DNA from: an uncultured Angelakisella sp.
GTDB taxonomy: Bacteria; Bacillota; Clostridia; Oscillospirales; Ruminococcaceae
Direction: 5' to 3'
Length of the DNA: 5,162 nt
Assembly: GCA_937914895.1 (NCBI GenBank)
Contig: CALGIL010000372.1
Location: forward strand, 1-5,162
In this document: piece by piece, positions 1 to 4,991 of the stretch
Position numbering within the stretch: the first letter of the stretch is position 1
How the letters are laid out: every line of letters starts with the position of its first letter
Program-made: the position numbers and the translations under genes
The notes under the pieces: model-generated
Databases searched by the model: none
Told to the model about the DNA's origin: nothing
What the model saw: only the letters and a program-made list of their open reading frames with translations

Positions 1-34
1 TGGGGTCTCCCGGTAATCTTTGGTTATTCTCATT

Positions 35-192
35 GCTGGAAAGTAACCAGCAAAAGCCGGCCCACGCCGCCACCGGGGCGGACAACAGAAAACCTATATC
101 CATGGCACCCTGCCCGGAGGGCAAAGAGGGTTTGGGGCAGCGCCCCATAGAGCAGAAAAGATAACTTTGACTAAAAGCAAGCCCCGCAGGGC
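35..192. repeat. Cluster of five short GC-rich inverted repeats
   Basis: Five perfect small stems occur within 158 bases. GCTGG/CCAGC pairs at 35-39 and 47-51 with a 7-base loop. CCGCC/GGCGG pairs at 67-71 and 77-81 with a 5-base loop. TGCCC/GGGCA pairs at 111-115 and 119-123 with a 3-base loop. GGGGC/GCCCC pairs at 134-138 and 142-146 with a 3-base loop. GCCC/GGGC pairs at 181-184 and 189-192 with a 4-base loop. None has a clear T-tract that would make it a terminator. Each stem alone could be chance in GC-rich DNA; their density is what suggests a degenerate dispersed repeat element. Confidence 0.4.
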
Positions 193-223
193 AAAAGACA
201 CATGGGCTCCCCCTTTTTCCCCC

Positions 224-252
224 TTCCGCCGGTCGGGCTTTTGTGGTACAAT
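224..252 (+). promoter_or_regulatory. Extended −10 promoter for the acetyltransferase gene
   Basis: TGGTACAAT at 244-252 fits the extended −10 pattern TGnTATAAT with one change in the hexamer. Seventeen bases upstream of the hexamer lies TTCCGC (224-229), a poor −35 match, which is typical where an extended −10 carries the promoter. Transcription would begin around 258-260, giving a leader of nearly 60 bases before the ATG at 317. The same TGnTACAAT element is used by the secG promoter in this window. Confidence 0.6.
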
Positions 253-292
253 GTCCCCAATATCCCGGGGGGACCGCAAGCGGCGCCCCCGG
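253..292 (+). promoter_or_regulatory. Structured 5' leader of the acetyltransferase mRNA
   Basis: CCGGGGG (265-271) pairs with CCCCCGG (286-292) around an inner CCG/CGG stem (274-276 with 281-283), giving a strong hairpin that ends 11 bases before the ribosome binding site. A competing stem GTCCCC (253-258) with GGGGAC (269-274) is also possible. The Shine-Dalgarno bases (304-310) are not in either stem, so simple sequestration is not shown. Any regulatory role is a guess. Confidence 0.35.
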
Positions 293-316
293 AGACCGGA
301 CGCAAGGAGAGGGACC

Positions 317-742
317 ATGATCAGTTTTCAGTGGACGCAGTACCCGGATATGGCGGACCCCAAACTGGTGCGCACCCAGGTGTTTCATCAGGAGCAGGGG
401 TTTTCGCTGGAGGGCGAATTTGACGAGACCGACAAGACCGCCCACCACATTGTGGCCTGCGAGGACGGCGCGCCGGTGGGCACCGGCCGGCTTTTTTCGG
501 AGGACGGATTGGTCTGGCACATCGGCCGGGTAGCGGTGCTGCCCCAGTGCCGCGGGCAGCACCTGGGTGCCCGGATGATGACCGAAATGGAGCAAAAGGC
601 GCGGGAGCTGGGCGGGAGCTCCGTTGAGCTGAGCGCCCAGGTACAGGCCAGGGGCTTTTACGCCACCCTGGGATACGCCCCCCGGGGGGAGGAGTACCTG
701 GACGAGCACTGCCCCCACATCGACATGATCAAAACACTATAA
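317..742 (+). CDS. GNAT family N-acetyltransferase, ElaA/YjcF type
   Basis: This 141-residue protein is a single GNAT domain that should transfer an acetyl group from acetyl-CoA to an amine; the acceptor is unknown. The N-terminal part holds the pattern characteristic of the ElaA/YjcF branch, VFHQEQGF (22-29) followed by EFDETDKTAHH (34-44). The acetyl-CoA pyrophosphate loop, motif A, is QCRGQHLG (77-84) just after IGRVAV (69-74). The final strand and helix carry GFYATLGY (113-120), with Tyr115 at the usual general-acid position, and the C-terminus PHIDMIK matches ElaA-like endings. The length fits the family. I chose the ATG at 317 because AAGGAGA lies at 304-310, six bases before it, and homology begins there; upstream in-frame TTG codons would add a low-complexity Arg/Pro tail spanning the promoter. 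It stands alone under its own promoter and ends at a shared terminator. It is probably cytoplasmic. Confidence 0.9.
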   Translation: MISFQWTQYPDMADPKLVRTQVFHQEQGFSLEGEFDETDKTAHHIVACEDGAPVGTGRLFSEDGLVWHIGRVAVLPQCRGQHLGARMMTEMEQKARELGGSSVELSAQVQARGFYATLGYAPRGEEYLDEHCPHIDMIKTL

Positions 743-752
743 GCTTCTGTAT

Positions 753-784
753 AAGACAAAACGCGCCAAGGCGCGTTTTGTCTT
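753..784. terminator. Bidirectional intrinsic terminator between convergent genes
   Basis: AAGACAAAACGCGCC (753-767) and GGCGCGTTTTGTCTT (770-784) are exact inverse complements, a 15-bp stem around a two-base AA loop. The outer arm is A-rich on one side and T-rich on the other, so read from either strand the GC core is followed by TTTTGTCTT. It begins 10 bases after the acetyltransferase stop codon and its last base is the first base of the lipoprotein stop codon (784-786), so it serves both genes. Confidence 0.85.
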
Positions 785-1809
785 CATTTCTCGGAAATCC
801 AGCGGATGCGGGAGTCGTCCCGTCCGTTGTAGGCCACCAAAAATTCACCGGTCTTGCCAAAGTTGGACACAACCACCTTGACGGCGGGACCCCCCTCGGG
901 CAGGATGGTGCGCAGGTCCAGGCTCCACCCGTCGGGGGTGTCGTAATAGGCGCCCAGCCAGCCGGTGTTGACAAAGTCGCTGCCCGCCATCTTGACGCTG
1001 TACACCCGCACCGTGGACCCCCGGTACCGGGGAATGATGACAACGTGCTCGCCGCTGTCGTCCAGCTTTAAGACCTGGGCGGCCTGAACCTCCCCCTCAT
1101 AGGCGCCGGCCAGGGCGTCGGCGGGGGGCTGCTGCCCCACAATGGACCCAATGGCCCCGCTCTCGGTATAGAGGGGGATGGTGGTCTGGGAGGATTGGGG
1201 GTGATCCATGTTGGAATCAAAGGTGGCAATGTCCAGCAGCAGGCTGTCCCCCTGGGGGGTCACGCCCACCACCTGGGCATAGTCGCTGTCGGTGTGATAA
1301 AAGGGGCTGAGGATTTTGGACGTCAGGTCCAGGCGGTAGAGGTCGCCGCCGGGGGACACCGTACCGTACCGGTGCCCCACAATAAGCAGCACCTCGTCGC
1401 TGTTCTCATCCGGCCAGACGGCCCCTTTAATGGCGGTCTGGGCGGGCAGCTTGTCCGCGGGCAGCAGTTCCCGCAGGGTTTCGGCCTGGGCGGGTTCATA
1501 AATCCACAGGTTGGTGGGATCCTCAAACTCCCCGTCATAAAAGAGCCAGCGCCCGTCGGCGTGCTTGACGGCGGCGGTGGGAGTAAAGCCCACCTTGTCA
1601 ATCAGGGCCTGCCAGGCGGGCTGGCCCAGGACCTCGGCCAGCTCGTCGGCAGAGGCCGATTCCTCCCCGTCGGGGCCCATGGGCTCCGGGGTCTGGCTTT
1701 GGGAGGAGGACTGGGACGGCGAGTCGGGCGGAGGGGGATTCTCTTTGCTGCAGGCCGTGGCAAACAGGACCATGCAGACGGCCAAAATCAGTGCTGACAG
1801 CTGCTTCAT
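784..1809 (-). CDS. Exported lipoprotein, possibly DUF4652-like
   Basis: The 341-residue product begins with a short basic N-terminus (MKQ), a hydrophobic stretch (4-19) and ATAC ending at Cys20, which reads as a lipoprotein signal peptide cut before Cys20; Ala at −3 is acceptable though less common than Leu. A Pro/Ser/Gln-rich linker (about 24-45) follows, then a mature domain rich in beta-strand patterns with aromatic/Asp/Gly turns. The segment around LLIVGHRYGTVSPGGDLYRLDL resembles the DUF4652 family of Firmicute lipoproteins as I remember it; no catalytic motif is visible, and I assign no function. The start at 1809 is chosen because AAGGAGG (1817-1823) lies seven bases upstream and the signal peptide begins there; an in-frame ATG at 1881 would add residues that spoil it. 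The protein should sit on the outer face of the membrane. Confidence 0.85.
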   Translation of the reverse strand: MKQLSALILAVCMVLFATACSKENPPPPDSPSQSSSQSQTPEPMGPDGEESASADELAEVLGQPAWQALIDKVGFTPTAAVKHADGRWLFYDGEFEDPTNLWIYEPAQAETLRELLPADKLPAQTAIKGAVWPDENSDEVLLIVGHRYGTVSPGGDLYRLDLTSKILSPFYHTDSDYAQVVGVTPQGDSLLLDIATFDSNMDHPQSSQTTIPLYTESGAIGSIVGQQPPADALAGAYEGEVQAAQVLKLDDSGEHVVIIPRYRGSTVRVYSVKMAGSDFVNTGWLGAYYDTPDGWSLDLRTILPEGGPAVKVVVSNFGKTGEFLVAYNGRDDSRIRWISEK

Positions 1810-1830
1810 GGGATGGCCTCCTTCACAGAT

Positions 1831-1853
1831 TACTATCCTATACAGTGGTAGTA
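1831..1853 (-). promoter_or_regulatory. Imperfect inverted repeat upstream of the lipoprotein gene
   Basis: On the minus strand TACTACC (1853-1847) and GGATAGTA (1838-1831) form a 7-bp inverted repeat with one extra base, separated by eight bases. It lies 8 bases upstream of the ribosome binding site and overlaps the only AT-rich −10-like sequences there (TATAGG, TAGGAT). This is the position of an operator or of a leader hairpin. I found no convincing −35, so the promoter itself is not established. Confidence 0.3.
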
Positions 1854-1892
1854 TTCCCGGAGTTTTACTGCACACCCACATCCGCGCCCAAT

Positions 1893-1923
1893 GGAAAAAC
1901 CGCCCAGCAGGCTTGCCGGGCGG
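1893..1923 (-). terminator. Intrinsic terminator of secG
   Basis: On the minus strand CCGCCCGGCA (1923-1914) pairs with TGCTGGGCGG (1909-1900), a 10-bp stem with one G-T pair and a four-base loop, followed at once by TTTTTCC (1899-1893). It starts 15 bases after the secG stop codon. This is a textbook rho-independent terminator and separates secG from the lipoprotein gene downstream. Confidence 0.9.
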
Positions 1924-1938
1924 CGGGATGACGGCAAA

Positions 1939-2184
1939 TTACAGATAGATGGTAAAGGCGGACACCACAACGACCAAAACAAAAAACGCGCCGCAAAGGA
2001 TCTTTACCACTCTGTTGATTTTGGCATCGACGGAGCGGTCACGCCCGCCGCTGCCCAAAAAGGACCCCGCGCCGGCCAGGGAGCTGATGCCGTCGCCCTT
2101 GGGATTCTGCGAGGCAACCAGCGCCACCACAATGATGCCCGCAAGGATGATCAGCACAGCGCCGATCATTTCAGGTAGATTCAT
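1939..2184 (-). CDS. secG: Preprotein translocase subunit SecG
   Basis: The 81-residue product has the two-helix plan of SecG: a hydrophobic helix at about 5-24, a cytoplasmic loop, and a second helix at about 59-80. The loop carries the family signature QNPKGDGISSL (26-36) followed by a Gly/Ser-rich AGAGSFLGSGG (37-47) and a charged stretch before the second helix. SecG is the small subunit of the SecYEG channel in the plasma membrane and assists SecA-driven export; the lipoprotein encoded downstream would be one client of this route. Length matches Firmicute SecG. The ATG at 2184 has GGAGG (2192-2196) seven bases upstream. It has its own promoter and terminator, so it appears monocistronic; in many Firmicutes secG precedes rnr and smpB, which are not seen here. 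Confidence 0.95.
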   Translation of the reverse strand: MNLPEMIGAVLIILAGIIVVALVASQNPKGDGISSLAGAGSFLGSGGRDRSVDAKINRVVKILCGAFFVLVVVVSAFTIYL

Positions 2185-2217
2185 ACTGAAACCTCCAAAT
2201 CAAACTAAGACGCTTGT

Positions 2218-2246
2218 ATTGTAGCACAAGCCGTCCTTTTTTGCAA
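2218..2246 (-). promoter_or_regulatory. SigA-type promoter of secG
   Basis: On the minus strand TTGCAA (2246-2241) is followed after exactly 17 bases by TACAAT (2223-2218), and TG precedes the −10 with one base between (TGCTACAAT), an extended −10. The −35 matches TTGACA at four of six positions. Transcription would start around 2211, giving a short leader before the ATG at 2184. An inverted repeat GCTTGT/ACAAGC (2212-2217 and 2226-2231) brackets the −10. Confidence 0.8.
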
Positions 2247-2279
2247 GGGACTTTTGCGGGAAAAGGCGGCGTTAGGCTT

Positions 2280-2327
2280 TGCACGGCGCGGCGGCCGCTT
2301 CCAGCTTTTCCCTGCCGCGGCCGTGCA
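2280..2327. other. Long intergenic hairpin A
   Basis: GCACGGCGCGGC (2281-2292) pairs with GCCGCGGCCGTGC (2314-2326) over 12 bp with one bulged base, and T2280/A2327 extends it. The loop is 21 bases. No T-tract follows on either strand, so it is not a standard terminator. It lies between the topoisomerase gene and the secG promoter. Confidence 0.5.
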
Positions 2328-2356
2328 TATCTCCCGCGGGCGGTGGGATGCTATGA

Positions 2357-2399
2357 GTGGTTTATCGATGTTCTTTGCGTTTGCAGGCCGATAAACCAC
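2357..2399. other. Long intergenic hairpin B
   Basis: GTGGTTTATCG (2357-2367) and CGATAAACCAC (2389-2399) are exact inverse complements, an 11-bp stem around a 21-base loop. The arms are more AT-rich than the surrounding DNA. No T-tract follows on either strand. It sits four bases from hairpin C. It could be part of the topoisomerase 3' untranslated region, a protein binding site, or a remnant of a mobile or dispersed repeat. Confidence 0.5.
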
Positions 2400-2403
2400 C
2401 TGG

Positions 2404-2434
2404 CCCGGAGCGTTCCATACGCTCCGGGTTTCTT
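2404..2434. terminator. Hairpin C, probable terminator at the end of the topoisomerase operon
   Basis: CCCGGAGCGT (2404-2413) and ACGCTCCGGG (2419-2428) are exact inverse complements, a 10-bp stem with a five-base loop. It begins 10 bases beyond the topoisomerase stop codon, where a terminator is expected. On the minus strand the bases after the stem (CCAGGTGGTTT) are not a proper T-tract; on the plus strand TTTCTT follows. It may therefore work mainly as an mRNA 3'-end stabiliser for the minus operon or as a terminator for plus-strand readthrough. Confidence 0.55.
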
Positions 2435-2438
2435 ATGG

Positions 2439-4673
2439 TTATAAGCTCATCTGCTCCCCCTGCTCCAGGCCGCGGACCAGCCCGCCGGCGGCGGGGAGGT
2501 TTTTGGTCTTCAGGCGGTGGGGGTTTTCCACCATCCCCTCCTCGTAAGGCAGCACCCCGGTCACCCGCACCCCTTTTTTCAGGGTCATGGCCTGAACGCC
2601 CTGAGTGTCCCGGGCGGCCTTGGCCGACACCATGGCAGTGTTGACAATCAGCATCCGGGAGGCGGAGGAGGTCAGCAGAAATTCCCGGTCCCGGGGGAGG
2701 ACGGCCATCCCAGCCAGGGGGGATTTTGTGTTGTAGGCCCCCACCAGCTTTTTGCGCTTGGTCTTGGTCTCGTAGGAGGCAAGCTCCACCTTGGACACCT
2801 TGCCGTTTTCGAAGAAGAACACCATCCACCCGGCATAGTCGTCGGTAACCGCCATATAAATGGGCAGCTCCCCGGGGTCCATGCCCAGCTTGGAGGCCAC
2901 AAAGTCCCCCAGCACGCTGGCCTTGGTGTCCTCAAACTCCCAGGCGCGGGCCTTGTACACCTGCCCCTTGTCGGTAAAAAACAAAAGGTGGGCGTTGCTG
3001 GAGGCCTCCACCGCCTGGAGGACGTCGTCCCCCTCCTTGAGCTTATGGTCCCCGCTCATCCGCAGGGACTGGGGGGTAATCTTCTTAAAGTACCCCTCCC
3101 GGGTGAAAAACAGGTGGACGGCATAGTCGGGGGGCAGGTCCTCCTCCTGGTCCTCCTCCCCCGGCAGGTCGTACAAAATCTGGCTGCGCCGGGGCTGGCC
3201 AAAGGTCTTCTGTACATATTTCAGCTGGTCGATGATGACGCCGTCGATTTTTTTGGGGCTTTGCAGCAGCTCCTCCATCCCGGCGATCTCCTGAAGCAGC
3301 TCCTGGATCTCCCGGGTGCGCTTTAAAATATATTCCCGGTTGAGGTGGCGCAGGCGGATCTCCGCCACGTATTCGGCCTGGACCTTATCGATGCCAAAGC
3401 CGATCATCAGGTTGGGGATGACCTCCCGTTCTTCCTCGGTCTCCCGGACGATTTTGACGGCCTTGTCAATGTCCAGCAGAATCTTTTCCAGCCCCCGCAG
3501 CAGGTGGAGCTTTTCCTTCTTTTTGCCCAGGTCGAAAAAGACGCCCCGGCGCACGCACTCCCGGCGAAAGGCGGTCCACTCCTCCAGCAGCTCCCCCACC
3601 CCCAGCACCCGGGGGGCCCCGGCGATAAGGACGTTGAAGTTGCAGGAGAAGGTATCCTCCAGGGGGGTGGAGCGGAAGAGCTTTTGCATCACCTTGTCCG
3701 GGTCGGCGCCCCGCTTGAGGTCGATGGTCAGCTTAAGGCCGGACAGGTCGGTCTCGTCCCGGATGTCGGCAATCTCCCGGACCTTGCCGGTCTTGACCAG
3801 CTCCACAATCTTGTCCATAATGGCCTCCACCGTGGTGGAGGCGGGAATTTCGGTGACGTCGATGCAGTGGCTTTGTTTGTCGTAGGCGTATTTGCTGCGC
3901 ACCCGCACCCCGCCCCGGCCGGTGGTGTAAATCTTCTCCAACTCGTCCCGGTCGTAGAGGATGCAGCCCCCGCCGGGAAAGTCCGGTGCCTGGAGGGTGT
4001 CTGACAGGGGGGCCTTGGGGTTGCGGATGCGGGCGATGGCCGTCTCGCACACCTCATCCAGGTTGAAGGAGCAGATGTTGGAAGCCATGCCCACGGCGAT
4101 GCCGGTATTGGCGTTGACCAAAATGCTGGGAAAGGTCACAGGCAGCAGCACCGGCTCCTTCATCTCGCCGTTGTAGTTGTCCACAAAGTCCACCGTGTCC
4201 TTGTCGATGTCGGCAAACAGCTGGCCGCACACCTTTTCCAGCTTGACCTCGGTGTACCGGGAGGCCGCCGGGGACATATCCCGGGAGTAGGCCTTGCCAA
4301 AGTTGCCCTTGGAATCCACATAGGGCACCAGCAAGGCCTCGTTGCCCCGGGTCAGGCGCACCATGGTGTCGTAAATGGCCTGGTCGCCGTGGGGGTTCAG
4401 GGCCATGGTCTGGCCCACCACGTCGGCGGACTTGCGCCGGGCGTTCCCCAGCAGATTCATTTTGTACATGGTGTACAAAAGCTTGCGGTGGGATGGCTTA
4501 AAGCCGTCGATCTCCGGGATGGCCCGGGAGACGATGACGCTCATGGCGTAGGGCATGTAATTTTCCCGCAGGGTGCTGACAATGGGCTGCTCCACCACCA
4601 GCCCCGCGTTTTCGATGTATCCGTGGACCTCCCGGCGGGAGGCGCCTTCGGCTTCCTTTTTCTTCTTAGGCAA
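2439..4673 (-). CDS. parC: Type IIA DNA topoisomerase subunit A (ParC/GyrA-like)
   Basis: This 744-residue protein is the DNA-breaking subunit of a type IIA topoisomerase; it passes one duplex through another with an ATPase (ParE/GyrB-type) partner not encoded in this window. The winged-helix breakage domain starts near 35 (YMPYAMSVIVSRAIPEIDG, 39-57) and contains NPHGDQAIYD (93-102) and AASRYTEV (136-143), with Arg139 and catalytic Tyr140. The tower segment FVDNYNG...GIAVGMASNI spans 163-200, and the coiled-coil gate with AEIRLRHLN lies in the middle third. From about 517 on there are roughly four short strand units such as LLFFTDKGQVYKA and MVFFFENGKVSKVEL, a reduced beta-pinwheel. No GyrA-box (QRRGGKG-like) sequence is seen, which favours ParC-type relaxation/decatenation over supercoiling. 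Position 98, equivalent to E. coli GyrA Ser83, is Gln. The start is TTG, forced by an in-frame TAA shortly upstream. Some annotations would simply call it gyrase A-like. Confidence 0.9.
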   Translation of the reverse strand: MPKKKKEAEGASRREVHGYIENAGLVVEQPIVSTLRENYMPYAMSVIVSRAIPEIDGFKPSHRKLLYTMYKMNLLGNARRKSADVVGQTMALNPHGDQAIYDTMVRLTRGNEALLVPYVDSKGNFGKAYSRDMSPAASRYTEVKLEKVCGQLFADIDKDTVDFVDNYNGEMKEPVLLPVTFPSILVNANTGIAVGMASNICSFNLDEVCETAIARIRNPKAPLSDTLQAPDFPGGGCILYDRDELEKIYTTGRGGVRVRSKYAYDKQSHCIDVTEIPASTTVEAIMDKIVELVKTGKVREIADIRDETDLSGLKLTIDLKRGADPDKVMQKLFRSTPLEDTFSCNFNVLIAGAPRVLGVGELLEEWTAFRRECVRRGVFFDLGKKKEKLHLLRGLEKILLDIDKAVKIVRETEEEREVIPNLMIGFGIDKVQAEYVAEIRLRHLNREYILKRTREIQELLQEIAGMEELLQSPKKIDGVIIDQLKYVQKTFGQPRRSQILYDLPGEEDQEEDLPPDYAVHLFFTREGYFKKITPQSLRMSGDHKLKEGDDVLQAVEASSNAHLLFFTDKGQVYKARAWEFEDTKASVLGDFVASKLGMDPGELPIYMAVTDDYAGWMVFFFENGKVSKVELASYETKTKRKKLVGAYNTKSPLAGMAVLPRDREFLLTSSASRMLIVNTAMVSAKAARDTQGVQAMTLKKGVRVTGVLPYEEGMVENPHRLKTKNLPAAGGLVRGLEQGEQMSL

Positions 4674-4680
4674 GGCTTCA

Positions 4681-4688
4681 CTTCCTTT
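4681..4688 (-). promoter_or_regulatory. Ribosome binding site fixing the TTG start of the topoisomerase
   Basis: AAAGGAAG on the minus strand lies seven bases before TTG at 4673. Reading upstream in the same frame, a TAA occurs at 4704-4706 (the same bases that end the preceding gene), with no ATG, GTG or other TTG between. The next in-frame Met is residue 40, already inside conserved sequence, so TTG is the only plausible start. Confidence 0.8.
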
Positions 4689-4703
4689 GCGTTGCGCTGG
4701 GCG

Positions 4704-4976
4704 TTACCGCAGCAGCAGATAAATAAGGGCCGCCAGCAGCACCATGGACACAAGGGCCGCCCCGGGCAGTCCCCGCCGGGGGGGCCGCCGGTCGCCGTAC
4801 CGCTCCCGCAGGAGGTCGGCGGCGGTGGGCTGGGGGCCCTCCGGGCGGCGCAGCGTGGTCTTGGGCCGCACCGGGGGCCGGTCCCCCAAGCGGTTTCGGT
4901 TCCTGCGCAGAACCAGCAGATTCAGGACAAGACAGGCCAGCAGCGTCACCAGGGCCACAAATACCTCGGTGGACAT
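4704..4976 (-). CDS. Small two-helix membrane protein of unknown function
   Basis: I do not recognise this 90-residue product. It has a hydrophobic helix near the N-terminus (about 5-23), a long polar middle (24-68) very rich in Arg and Pro, and a second hydrophobic helix at the C-terminus (about 70-89) ending LLLR. By the positive-inside rule the Arg-rich middle should be cytoplasmic with both ends facing out. No signal peptidase site or cysteine motif is evident. The ATG at 4976 is preceded by AAAGGAGGT (4982-4990), a near-ideal ribosome binding site, which makes it very likely a real gene. It lies 15 bases after the cinA-like gene and 30 bases before the topoisomerase gene, all on the minus strand, so the three are probably one transcript. 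The Arg-rich loop could contact nucleic acid or phospholipid, but nothing shows this. Confidence 0.75.
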   Translation of the reverse strand: MSTEVFVALVTLLACLVLNLLVLRRNRNRLGDRPPVRPKTTLRRPEGPQPTAADLLRERYGDRRPPRRGLPGAALVSMVLLAALIYLLLR

Positions 4977-4991
4977 GGCGGACCTCCTTTC

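Larger units (their letters stand above)
1..316. other. Non-coding region at left edge, repeat-like, with GNAT leader
   Basis: I see no convincing gene here. The first plus-strand frame is open from the edge to a TAG at 148-150, but its translation is rich in Pro, Arg and Trp, has no recognisable domain, and 49 open codons mean little in GC-rich DNA. A minus-strand open frame (94-318) lacks a ribosome binding site and overlaps the real start of the next gene. What is visible is a row of short inverted repeats (35-51, 67-81, 111-123, 134-146, 181-192), followed by a promoter (about 224-252) and a structured leader (253-292). The hairpin-dense stretch resembles the dispersed intergenic repeats common in gut Clostridia, but that is an impression and copies elsewhere cannot be checked here. 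Confidence 0.6.

Noticed and set aside
167..316. Longer N-terminus for the acetyltransferase from an upstream TTG
   Set aside because: The extra 50 residues are Arg/Pro-rich, span the promoter and leader hairpin, and lack a ribosome binding site, whereas the ATG at 317 has a good one.
94..318. Minus-strand open frame of 74 codons at the left edge
   Set aside because: No ribosome binding site, no recognisable domain, and its start overlaps the well-supported acetyltransferase start; it also crosses the promoter.
1195..1797. Plus-strand 200-codon open frame opposite the lipoprotein gene
   Set aside because: Gly/Val/His-rich shadow of the real gene in GC-rich DNA with no domain.
1810..1881. 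Earlier ATG at 1881 for the lipoprotein
   Set aside because: It would place 24 residues before the signal peptide and has no ribosome binding site; AAGGAGG precedes the ATG at 1809.
2205..2399. Minus-strand 64-codon open frame in the intergenic region
   Set aside because: It runs through the hairpins and the secG promoter, has no ribosome binding site and no recognisable features.
2200..2440. A known structured RNA (tRNA, SRP RNA, 6S, tmRNA) in the intergenic hairpin region
   Set aside because: None of the diagnostic loops or sequence motifs of these RNAs is present.
2517..4004. Long plus-strand open frames opposite the topoisomerase gene
   Set aside because: They are antisense shadows of a conserved gene with biased codons; composition is abnormal and no family is recognised.
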